A model generated the notes under the pieces. The model was not told the DNA's origin, made no database searches, and saw only the letters and a program-made list of their open reading frames with translations. DNA of 64,000 bases from Mermis nigrescens (Eukaryota > Nematoda > Enoplea > Mermithida > Mermithidae): assembly GCA_036768485.1 (NCBI GenBank), contig JAVLUZ010000696.1, positions 124,001 to 188,000 of the forward strand, read 5' to 3'. Positions 22,701 through 34,700 of the stretch are shown here, piece by piece. Made by a program: the position numbers and the translations under genes. Positions within the stretch are counted from its first letter, which is position 1. Each line of letters begins with the position of its first letter.

Positions 22701-25700
22701 CGTTGAATTTACTTTTGGACTTTTGGGATTTCATCCCCTACCGACCCTGACCGTGTGCACCTATGGTCAAAAACTGGCAAAAAAACGCGTGAAAAATAGA
22801 AATTCAACGAAAAGTACGCAGGATTTCATAGGGGTGAGCAGCCATTCTAGGAATAAGTAAATTTAATCTTCAGCAGGCGCGGATCGAGGGGGAGGCGGGG
22901 GGGGCGGCCGCCTCCCAAAACACTTTTTTAAAATTTTTGAGCAGCAGATATACGTTGGAATGCGACCAAAATTGAGCTAAAAACGCCAAAACGTCAAAAA
23001 TTTTCGGCGCTTCGCGCCGATTCCTCATTATTTTTCGTTTCATTGTTCCAGCATTGTGTTTAAAGCAGTCAAAATATTCCAGTGCTTCAGTGATTGAATG
23101 AACTAGGTATATTATTTCTCGGTTGAAACTCTAAACGCTTGTCGGACATCGTGTTAAAGGTGTGTGCCATTAATCGGGAATTTCTTTCGTTTCGTTTTTC
23201 AGCTCAGAACGCATTTCAAAGCAAGAATTTGTAATGGTTTGAATGTATGAAAAGGCTGGTCAACTGTTTTTAGGCTGAGTTTAGAACAATAATTCGGCCG
23301 ATTTTTGTGAAAGTTTTAACGTTACATTTCAACATTTCATTTAACAAAATTTTCCGGGGCTCAGCCTTGGGTCCCGCTGGGAGCGTTTGAGCGCGTCCCC
23401 CAGAAAGCGAGTGTTTATTGCATTTTTTCCGTGTCCAAGGCATAGTCGGGTAATGTAAATGTGTGACCTGACCTGACCAGTGATTTTTTTGTACTCGGCA
23501 ACGATTTTTCCCGATGTACAAAGACTTTCCGGGACCGTCTTTGTACATGTACAAAGATTTTTGGGAAGACAAAAATTGCAAAAAAGGTCTGAAATTCGCA
23601 AGAATTTTCGGCGCTTCGCGCCGAAATGAGTAATTGTGTGTTCTGTTATATCTTCATAATGGCAGACACTACCAAAAGTTGAACAACCCTGTTTTTACCA
23701 CACTAAAATCGCTACTGTACCATATTATAGCACCCTAAATATGTGTGTACAAAATGTACAGATTTTTGAGAAGACAAAAACTATAAAAAGGTTCCCATTG
23801 CCCCACATATCTTTACATGGCAGAATCTGCATTTAGAATGTAAAAATAGATCAAACTTTTCGGCGCTTCGCGCCGTTTTAAGACAATTTTTAGTAATTTT
23901 TGGCGTCAGACACTACCAAAGATCGAAAACCCTGTTTTACCACACTAAAATCGCTACTGTACTATATTATAGTGCACAAAAATTTGCATGTACAAAATGT
24001 ACAAAGACTTTTGGGGGACATCTTTGTATATACACAAACGGACCTATTACAAAAAACACTGGACCTGACTCGTTGGGCTGGGCACGACCGCCCCATCTCC
24101 GAAATGGAAAAGAAATTTTGTTTCTACCAAGGGTCCCCAAAGGAAAAAATGGAAATTTAGTGAGGCACGTCTAAAACACCACCAAACTAGGTTTTTAGTG
24201 TTTTTTGAGTTTATGCAAACAGAAACTTTAGGCGCTTCGCGTCGGATTCATTGTTTATGTATGGTTTTGTCCTCTAAACGCTAAAAATCGCTTAAATCTG
24301 AGTTAGACATAGAGAGCATGTCAATTTCTTCAGAGCGCTGTGCACTGGATTCTTTGTTCTGCTATAGTTTTTGTTTTCTAGCTCACTCAAAACAGCTCAA
24401 ATTTGAGTTAAGACATAGAGAACATGAAATTTTTTTTCGGCGCTTCGCCCCGGATTTATTGTTTATCTATGATTCTTGTCTCACAGCCCGCTCAAAACCG
24501 CACAAATTTGAGCTAGACTTGCAATTTATTATCTGTATAATCTTTCTCTGTAAAGCACAATGATTAAATACAAAGACAGGAGATAAGAAATCACTCGTGA
24601 ATTGCATTATGAGAAATTGGTTGTGCAGATAGCTTAAATGATCAATTCCCTGCATATCAATATTGAGTGAGGTGAAAAATTTTTGAAATCTTATTTTGAA
24701 ATTTGTCTTCACACCATCGTTTAGAGCTCGCCGAGATACGCTAAAAAGTGCCTTTATTTTTGCTTATCTCCTAATAGTTCTCAAGATATCTGACTTCAAA
24801 TTTTCGGACCGCCCCCCCCAAAAAAATTCTTTCCTGGATCCGCTAGTGATCTCCAGTGAGATCTTTCAAGCCATAATGTAATATTAATTATTAGTCATTT
24901 AAATCCCATGAACTTTCGAGTTTTCATCCTGTATCCTAATGACAGGGGACTATCCTTAAATTATAATTGAAGACGTAAGTTCATTACCGAAAATCTGAAT
25001 AACGTACGCTTCAGAAAAACAAATTGAAAGCGTCTAACCGACTAAGCAGCACGCAAATTTTATAATGCAATCAATAAACAATAGTATCTAGCATATTATT
25101 GGAAACAGAAGGGACCGACTTTTATAAATTCAGTTGTTTGTGTATTTATTCATACTTTCATTTATTAATGTATTTATATCCCTATTGATTTCTTTAATAA
25201 AAACCAACAATTTTTATATTTGCTCAATTTTTATCACTCCAGCGTATTTCGAAAAATTTCTCCCATCATTCGACAAAACCCACGACTTTCCAAACCGGCA
25301 ATCTCGAAAGGTTCCTAGATTTTCCATTCTTTAGCTCTTATTCGTGACTAACGCTTAAAATATCTCTTTAAGAGCAACGCGATACCGCAGCGCTAAATTC
25401 GCAAGTCCCACGATATTCTGGTCTGAAAAAATTCACTAAATGGCCAGTTATTTACGCCAACGCCAAAAACACCGTCCATCATTAATGTAGCACGCTTCCT
25501 GTTATTGACACCGTTGGTTATTATTTTGGTTTTCGGCCTAAATTTCGAATTCATTCATTCACAGCTCGATACTCGTAGTAGTAAAGCTACAGTAGGGTAG
25601 GGTGTCATTAAGGTATTTTTTCATTCACTACGCGCTCTCCGCCAGTTGTTTTTTAAGCAAACCGATCTAAAACGACCACAAAAAAATGCATTACGTACGG

Positions 25701-28700
25701 TCGGCGCAGTTTTTCGAGCGCGTGTGGTCCGGTGCAACGCAATGTACGCGCCTACGGTTTACGCATGCGAAACGTTACGCTCAAGTGGCGCGCCGGACGG
25801 CGCCGGCGAGTTTTAAGGGAAAAAACTTTTTTTTGCATAATAAAATGATAATTTTCAACCGACGTACCGGCGTTGTGTAGATGCGGTGGTTGGGATGTTT
25901 TTTGCGCTCGTCTTACTGTATAGGCGCAGGGGCATTTTTCCCAAAGGAAGACCCAATGTTTATACGCACTGTTGAGCGAGGAATGCGCTTTGAAACGGTT
26001 TATCGTGCGAATAAAACGCCGGCGTTTATTATAATGTTTTATTATAATAATTTATTATAATAATGTAAAGGTATGCAATTTGGTACAAAAACGCCGACGC
26101 AATGCGCCGGGCTAATGGGGTGTCGGGCGAGCGTAATAAAAGGTGTATAACGGTCGAAGATACGGCTGTAGTGGCGCGTGACCGTACCGGGAGCATTTTC
26201 AAGGCGTGCTATTGGGTGTTAGTATGCAAAATTATTGCGCCGGGGCGCATTAGGCATGCTCATGTATTTGCTGTAGGTATAGTAATTTCGAGTGCCGGCA
26301 TACGGTAGTAGACCAGAAGTTTGAAGTTTTTTAATGGATCGAGAAGCTGGGTGGCTCAATTCGATTCATTCCGGCCGACGATTTATTATCGCCTGGAACT
26401 CGCATCCTATCAATGCACCATTACGTACGCGCCGCGAATGAACCTTACGAAAACTCATTCACAGTTTTCGGCTATGCACTCAGCCGTCGAGCGATCGTAT
26501 GTAGCGCAACGCGTGATAACGAAAAATGACCATCAATTAACGGTCATTCGATCGAGCGGCGTGTGTTGGTGGGAGGGTGATTTAGGGAGATGGGGAAAAT
26601 TGGGTATTTTCGGCCCATCCAGAGATACGGCCCGCCTGTACGAATCAATAACATTCTCTTTTAAAGAATGTTGTGTCACACTCATAAGTCTGCGTTCGAT
26701 AGAATAACTTTTCCTTAATACGAAATAATACCTAGTCGTTATAGCGTCGGAGCATTTATTTGGTATTTGCGCGTGTGAACAGCTGTTACGACGATTAATC
26801 AGGCGCGCGCAATAGGGGCGTGCGAATGACGGAAAAACCGGGAAAGAGAAACTCTGGGCAAAGGATCGCAATTCAGAGTCAGTCAGACTGCGTATGATAT
26901 GTTTTAATTCGACACACGCTATTTTTTTATCCATTTTGACTCATTTCGTTACTTAAATCGGTAAAAAAATATAAGGATTCGTCCAAAAATTTTTACTCTT
27001 TAGATTATTTTAACTTCATTCTAGGGGTTTCGTGTGTAACGGCACAGAATCGCGCTGGCTCAGCGCGAAGCGTCGAGAAAATTTTAACATCTTCGCTACT
27101 TTTGTCCACAAGAATTATGCAGAAAACGTTCGATAATTCAAAATCGTCCGACAGCGAATTCAGTCTTGGACAGGCACGTAGCTGGCCCTCCTGTTTTGGG
27201 GGACCAACACCAATTTTGGAGGGTCTAAGCCAAAAACAGAACAAAATAACGTGTAAAAAGTCCTATTTTTCCGGTTTGTTTTCTGACTTTTGGGGGGTCC
27301 GTACACCACCATTGCCCCACAGCTACGTGCCTGGTATTGGACCCTTAAATAGCTGGTAATACCCATACATGATCTTGGGGGGTTTCATCCCCCCGCAGAA
27401 TCATTTTCACCCCCCGCAAAAAATTTTTCACCCCCCCCAGAATTGGCGATTTATCAAAAGTTTACTAAACTTACCTGAAAATAGGTAGAAAAAGTCTTTT
27501 TAAGGGTTTTTGGCTATCTAATTGCTCAAAATCGCCAAATTTTCGGCGCTTCGCGCCATATATTCATGTTTTAATCGAAATAGTGGTCAATTTATTCGAC
27601 TTTTTTCGAAATTTTTTCATGATTTCATGCTCTAGAAGGATAGAGTATCGTCTGAAACTTCAAAAAACGATGTTTTTTAACGCGTACCGGCTATTTTAGG
27701 GCCCAAAAAAGGCACTTTAGGTTTTCAACCCCCCCAGAATTCCCATACTGTGCATGTATGGTAATACTCTCACCTTATGTGGGAATAAAGTATCATAGAA
27801 AGAACCCGGGCCAACATTTACAAGCTTAGGCACACATGTAACAGGGGTGCTTGTGGGTTATCCCACTTTTCGGTCGTTCCCTATCCATCAATGTCGGTAA
27901 AGTTTTGACCCACCCCATTTCTGTCGAAAACTTGCGTTTTTCAGCCATTTTCGGTGCTATTTTGCTATTTTTCATGGAAAACTGGAATTCATTCAATGCC
28001 CCCTCGAAAAATCGAAAAATGGCCGGGGACCCTCACCCACAATTTTGAGCCGCAAAATGTCCGGACATATATAAATGTAGCATAAGCTGGGGAAATCACG
28101 AAACAGAAGCGGTCTTATCTAGCGTTTTACAGTCTTATTAAGGACGGTAGTCATCCATGGGGGAGCAAGAGGCGGGAGCAGTTCACCCCCGCCTCGAAAC
28201 AGAAAATTGTTGTTGCTCACAATGGTTTCCCACGGAAAAAAAACAAAAAATTCTCGATGCGCGCTTAAAAAATCATACATACATGTAACGGCTCGAAAAT
28301 TTGGGAGAGGAGTGAGATAGATGACCTTAACCTCCAATTTTTTGGTCAAAAACGGCACAAAAAAACTTGAAAATAGTACAAAAATTGATTTTTTTCCAAA
28401 AATCGGGGGGAGGGGTCAAATATGTTCTGGCTTTGGGGGGATGGGATCCCCATCCCCCTCTTACAAAAAAAGGTTTTGAGCGCACTTTCGAGCTTAAAAA
28501 TAAAAGAATTTTCGACATTTCGCTCCGAATTTATTGTTCATGGATATAAAACTTACTTTTAAGCCACCAAATAGCGCTCAAATTCAAGTTAAACGTGGAA
28601 AATATGTATATTTTCCGTGTTGTTTTTTCTTGCAAAGCACAAAGACTGGGTACAAAACCAAAAGTGAAGAAATTCTTATTGGAGTGGAGCATGAAAAATC

Positions 28701-31700
28701 AGTTGTGCAAATAGTTTGAACGTACTGGCGGATTTAGAGGGGGCGGGGGTGGCGGTCGCCCCTGTCGTCAAGAATTATTTGGGCGCACTGAAGAATAGAT
28801 GTGTATTTGTTTGATGATTTTAGTCATTTTTATCATGATTTTTCGAATTTTTCTGGCGCTTCGCGCCGGATAGTATATATATAGGTGCTCATTAACGACG
28901 CCTATTGACTCTTATGGCGCTCTAAAAGACTTAAATTGACGTCAGAGGAGTAGTTTTCGCACAGAACACAAATTTAGTAGCTGTAACAATGATTGTTTTT
29001 CGGCGATTCTATTCGATTTATGCACTAATCTTGCGAGTCTTTCATGAAAAATATTGGGAAATTTCGAACATTTTTCCATTTCTTTTGCATCAGAAATAAT
29101 TCAGCCTATCAAAAGACAGCAAAAAAGACTGGTGCTTTAAGCCTGATATACGAATTGTTGAACAATGTTTGACATTTTTGGGGAAATTTTATGTTCCGCC
29201 CCCCAGTCAGAAAATCCTGCTTAAATGACAAGTTTTATGTGTATGAGTTGAATATGAAAGAAAGTGTTCCCAAACATGCGCTTTTTGACCATTTTTAGAT
29301 ACTTTGTTACCATTTTTGGACATGACTTGAAGGTCATTCTCCTAAAAATAGCCGACGGCCTGCGCCCAAAAATTATATGCTCTTACACGTCTGAGTTATA
29401 ACATTAAAATACTGTAAATAACTGTTTCGAAAGTTGCCCTTTCTTACCCCCTCCCCAGGAAATTGATCCTTTTATCACCGTAGTTTACAGACCTCAACCG
29501 ACCACGATATATCCGGTCCGGGCTATTCAGGCAATTCAAAAACGTACGTAATGGATCAAGGGTTTTCCAAGAGGGTAGGGGTCAGGGAGCGGAACACCAT
29601 TTTTCGCAAAACAGTCGAAATAGGCTAAAAAATTCGACCTTCATGTGCGGAATAGCGTTTAGCCGTCTTTACGCAGTAAATTTTTATTTAAAATTATTTT
29701 GGTGCAACATTTTACCGACAAATTTCAAGATTTTCGGCGATATTGAGCGAAAAGTAATTTGCATTTCTTTGAGATTACCAAAAATCCAGCACAAAGCGCC
29801 GAAAATTTTCTAAAGTTTAGGCAAAAGGCATTTTAATTCGTTAGTTATTTCCACTATTTCAGCACGCGCCTAAAATTTTTAGAATTAATGAAAAAATTTT
29901 AAAAAATGGAAAAATACAGAGCATAGCTTCCACGCCAACCCGAATGTTGACAGATTTAATTTTTAAGTATTATTCGGCATGAAAAGCATGGAAAATTTGA
30001 TTTTACGAAATTCAATCGTCCGAAATCACAGAAAAGTACATTTTGATTCCTAAAATCGCCCACTATGCCGGGCCAATCAGGGAGGGAGCCCCTCCGTGTG
30101 TCTTCCATTAAATCCGTACCCGTCAGGACTGGATCCAAAATTTACTGGATAGTATGTCCATAGACCATAACTTTTTCTTCATATCAGCCATCGCCATACA
30201 TGCAATCTAATTATGACGGATCGATGGGTCAGAATCGCCAAAAAAAGAAGTTTAGTTCGAGATTCGATTTTTTTGGGGTTCTTTAGATTTTTTGGGGTTC
30301 TTTAGATTTTTTGGGGTTCTTTCGATTTTTTCGGGATTCTTTAGATTTTTAAGGATCCAGATCCCCACGTCCACGTATGGTCTTCCCATTTCCGGCAGGT
30401 CAAAATAATCATGTAAAGACTACGTGCGTACATTGTGCGCTTGTTTACATCATCGTCAGGTCAGTTTCGACTTCAGGCTAACCAAAATTAACATTAGCGA
30501 AGAAAGCAGACAGCTTGTTGCTGTTACCGACTGGCACAGGCATTCGATTTTGGATAAAAATGCAATTAAGTCGTAAATTTTGATAAATAATAGTGCGAGA
30601 CAGGACTATTTAAAATACAGTGGCCGAATACGAATCACCGAGATATCGATAGCGATGAAGAATTATACCAGACACACGCAATGACGTTTCGCCGAATGAA
30701 CAGCATTAAATTGGGTAATTTTTAGAAATAGCAGTCAGTCAGTCAAACAAAACTACTTCAAAAGTAGGTAGAGAAAATTTGGCAATTCGTCGAGATAAAC
30801 ATTCGACAAGCGTATACGGACGAACCAGTGGCGGATCCAGGATTTTCTCAAGGGGGGGGGGCGGTACCCCTAAGAAGGGGGCCGGAACCTAGACTTGGGC
30901 GGAAAAATTAGCCGTTTTAACCAGAAAATCGCTAAAAATCCTCATTTTTACGCACTATTTTTGGCCAATTCGGGGGCGGCCGCCCCCCGCCCCCCCCTAA
31001 ATCCGCCCCTGGGACGAACATGTGTAAATTATCGGAAATCGAGTCGGATCGACCAGGGGTCGGTTTCAATATAGCGACTTAAGTCCGAAATCAGACCAAA
31101 GTTCAAAATTCGAACTTAAGTCTGAACTTGGCGGTTTCGGTAAGAATTTGAAGTTCAGACTTACAAGTCCGAACTTAAGAATATGCCGGTTTCAATAACG
31201 TTAAGATGGAACTGAAAAAACTTATGTTCCGACTCAAGTCGCAAAAATTAAAGACAGCGCGGACCTGTTTTAAGTCAGTGCAGTACTGCACAATGCTACA
31301 ATGGCTGGTCGTCACTTTTAGAATCTACATTATTAAAGTTTGCTTCAATTCTCGCTTGGATAAGCACAGCTCTTCAGCTTTTCAATTTCTTTTGCTGACC
31401 AATTAGATGATCGTTGCTTGTCCTCCATACTTTTTGGCAGTGTAACAACGGCGACGAAACGAATAAATGGGGAATGATCGCTTAGATGAATGACTATGTT
31501 GCGTAAGAGCCAGGCACGTATCTCTGGGGGAATGGGGGGTTCGGACCAGACACGCACGTGCGGGGGGTTTGCTGGGGTCCTGACTCCCAGGGGCGGATTT
31601 AGGGGGGGGGGGGAGGGGCCGCCCCCCCCTATTCGCCCAAAATTAAGGATTTTTTGGGTTAAAACAGCTAATTTTTCCGCCCAAGTCAGGGTTCCGCCCC

Positions 31701-34700
31701 CCCCACCTTAGGAAAATCCTGGATCCGCCACTGCTGACTCCCCCAGAATGGAAGTATGGAAAATTTTGTTGAGAAAATGAATCAAAATCAAGATCAAAAA
31801 CGGTTGAAAATTGGAAATTTCCTTCAAAAGTGCTTCAAATCGATGAGAAACTGTGTAATAACGTTGTTTTAACGCCATCTAAGCATTTATACCAGTATTT
31901 TAGATCATTTTGGCCCAAAAAAGCTTTATTTTTTACTTTTTGCAGACTGGTTGACCCTCCACAGACTCGGTCACGCTGTGCATCTATGGTTCGGACCCCC
32001 AATTCAGAAAAAGCGGGAAAATATGACTTTTTAAACGTTATTTTGTGCTATCTTTGTCTTTTTTAGGCTTAGTCCTCCTAAAAATTGGTGTTGGTCCCCC
32101 AAAATAGGACGACCAGCTACGTGCCTGGTAAGAGCGAGCAACAAGGCTTGCCAGACTTTGGACCCGATAAACCCTGACTCACAGGTCTGGACTCGCCCTG
32201 GACGTCAATCCGACGAGCAGCACTAAAGCTCGATTTTCAGCCAAGAGCTTAGTCCAACTTAAGATGTCAAACTTAACGAGTTCGGACTTAATGTCTTATT
32301 GAAACCGACTTAAGTTCGGACTTATCATAGTTCGAACCTAAGGACTTTGGTTAAGACTTAAGTTTAAGACGGAGCTTGCATATCTTATTGAAACCGGCCT
32401 CGGGTTTATAGAGCATGGCATGCGATAGGGCGATGAAATCACGCTAGAATGTAAACAAGACGTGAAGTTTAAACAAGGATTTATAACAAAAGTAGATAAG
32501 AAAATTTGCTTTAAACTTGATAAACTCGTCGTAGATGACATTTCTAATTGGTCTATTTTGTGCGAGTAGTAAACCTTTATTAACACTGATTTTTTTATTC
32601 CTCTTAAAATATTGTAAAAAAATGCGTAGCTAATTAAACTAATTTTTCTACACAACCGGGTTTTATTGAATCATATTTTATTGCACATACAAGAGTTTTT
32701 TTTCGGAAATTCCACTTTAGTTTAAACCAGTCCCCCCTAATGTGAGCGAGCATATTAGAGCGAGGATAGGGCAATCCTTCCAGTCAGAAAAATTTTGACC
32801 CGTCCCTATTTCAGACAAAAAAGCTAGGTATTTTTTTGACAATTTTTTATGCTGTAGAAAAAAATTGGAGGCCATTAAACCCCGCCCCCTAAAAAAACCA
32901 CCGGAGACCCCACTCAAGATTTTGAGCTGTCACACGCATGAACGTGGCATACGGAGGATGGAAAGGCAGTGAAATGCGGGTGTAAAGTTGAGGTGTAAAC
33001 TCGAAATGCTCGCCACATGCGGATAATAAAGCACTCGACCACTCTTAGCTATTCTACCACAACATCGCACGTCTGAATTCCTTTACAACACCTATTGTTG
33101 TACGCGCTTAATTTAAATGCCTCAGATTTTTTATTTTTCCAACTTACTTTAGTTTTATTTTTCCTTTACACTCTTCGTTTATCTACATTCCTCGCAACTT
33201 TTATTTCAAATTTTGCCCCCTTTCCGTACACGCCTTCATTCCGCTCTACACCGGCAACTCACCCTAGCAACGTGAATAAAGTGATAGCGCTGGAAGGTCG
33301 AATAGAGAAAGTCGTCGCCCTTTGACCTCTTGACCCGGTCGTTGTCCGAATTCGCGTTCGACCGCCTCTTCAACGACCGCCTATTTTGGTCGCTCAAGCA
33401 AGGCACGGGAGTCTCGGACCGAACAGCCCCGTTAGGAGGGCCGTTTACACATCGGCTTTCGCACGAGTTACAGTAATCCGCGTCGCTCATAATGCGCCTA
33501 ATTAGGGGCTTATTACTGTAGCTACTGCTACTAGGTTGAGTCCGGTCGTCGGTTTGTTGACTCGACTGATTATTTTGCAAGCTCCCGACGATTTGCATGT
33601 AGGTCGAGGCCCAGTGGATGGCCGTTATGGGACACAACGCCCAGTTTAAAGTCTGCGTTATGCGTATAAGGTGAAAAATAAAGTAAAGGAAATTAAACGG
33701 ATAGAGATGAAATAAATAATAAATAACAAAAGGGCGAAATAGAGAAATATACAAAACAATGATCGCTTTTAGGGGAAAAAAGGTAAATAAAAAAATGACA
33801 AAATAAAAATAAAACTGACAAATTTATAGAAAAAATAATGTTCTCGCGGCGAACCGACCAGGTTGATTGAACGTTTGGTTTAAAAAGCAGGATGTTCTGA
33901 ATTCTGGGGAGGAATCATCCCCCAAGATAGTGTACGAAAAAAACCCGTAATTCATAAAATTTTTATGCGCAAAAATCTCAAAAACTCAAAAAATCTCAGA
34001 AATCTAAAAAAATCTCAAAAACCTAAAATTCTAAAGTTAGATTTGGGATCAGCGCAAAAATCTGATTTGGAATCAATTTGGAATCAATTTTTATGTTTTT
34101 ATTTTTTTAATCAATCAATTTTTTCAGACAATTTATTTTTTTTCCAATTTTCAATCAATACAATTTTAATCAATCAATTTTTTCAGGCAATGGGGATATA
34201 GGGGACTAGTTCCACCAAAATTTTGGAAGTACGAGGAATAATTGAAAATTCATGAAGCACATTTGGAAGATTGCCAGTATAGATTCTAGCACACTTTTGA
34301 ACTAATAAGCCCAAAATTTTCGGGCGCTTCGCGCTGGATTTGTTGTTTTTCTATAACTTTTGCCTTTTAAGCTGCCAAAGTTTCAGTTCGTATTTATTGC
34401 TTTTCTTTACAATGAACCCGAATCAAGAAGAAAACGAGTTAAACAAATTTTTCAGCAGGGTCAAATGCTTAGAAATCATTCGTGTGGCCATTTTTATACA
34501 ACCTGTTTTTTTGGATATGATTGAACTCGAGTACATTTTTTTCTAATTTTTAAAAAAATTTTCTCTTCGCAAATATGTAGAGCTCGCCGATAAGCGCTCA
34601 AAACCCAGGCACGTATCTCTGGGGAATGGGGGGTTCGGATCCCCCAAAAATTCAGAAAAATATGATTTTTTAACGTTATTTTGTGCTATTTTTAGCTTTT

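Larger units (their letters stand above)
31511..32127 (-). mobile_element. Family B MITE interrupted by D and C
   Basis: CAGGCACGTATCTCTGG to CCAGCTACGTGCCTG. GTAAGAGC is perfect on both sides (31503-31510 and 32128-32135). Without the D insert it is about 167 bp, normal for family B. Confidence 0.93.
31055..32403. mobile_element. Outer element E of a four-level nest
   Basis: Inverted ends: GGGGTCGGTTTCAATATAG and, at the other end, the reverse complement of GAGGCCGGTTTCAATAAGA. Subterminal GACTTAAGTCCGAAC-type repeats occur on both sides. Inside are a short Myb/SANT-like coding remnant and a family B element that itself contains D and C. A Myb/SANT-like remnant would suit a PIF/Harbinger origin. 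I could not find a clear target duplication. Confidence 0.65.

Noticed and set aside
26533..26934. 133-codon minus-strand ORF in intron 7
   Set aside because: No recognisable domain and no matching splice sites to CycE exon phases; kept only as part of the CpG-rich region.
33015..33075. tRNA-like TGGTCGAGTGC on the minus strand
   Set aside because: No B-box at the right distance and no cloverleaf.
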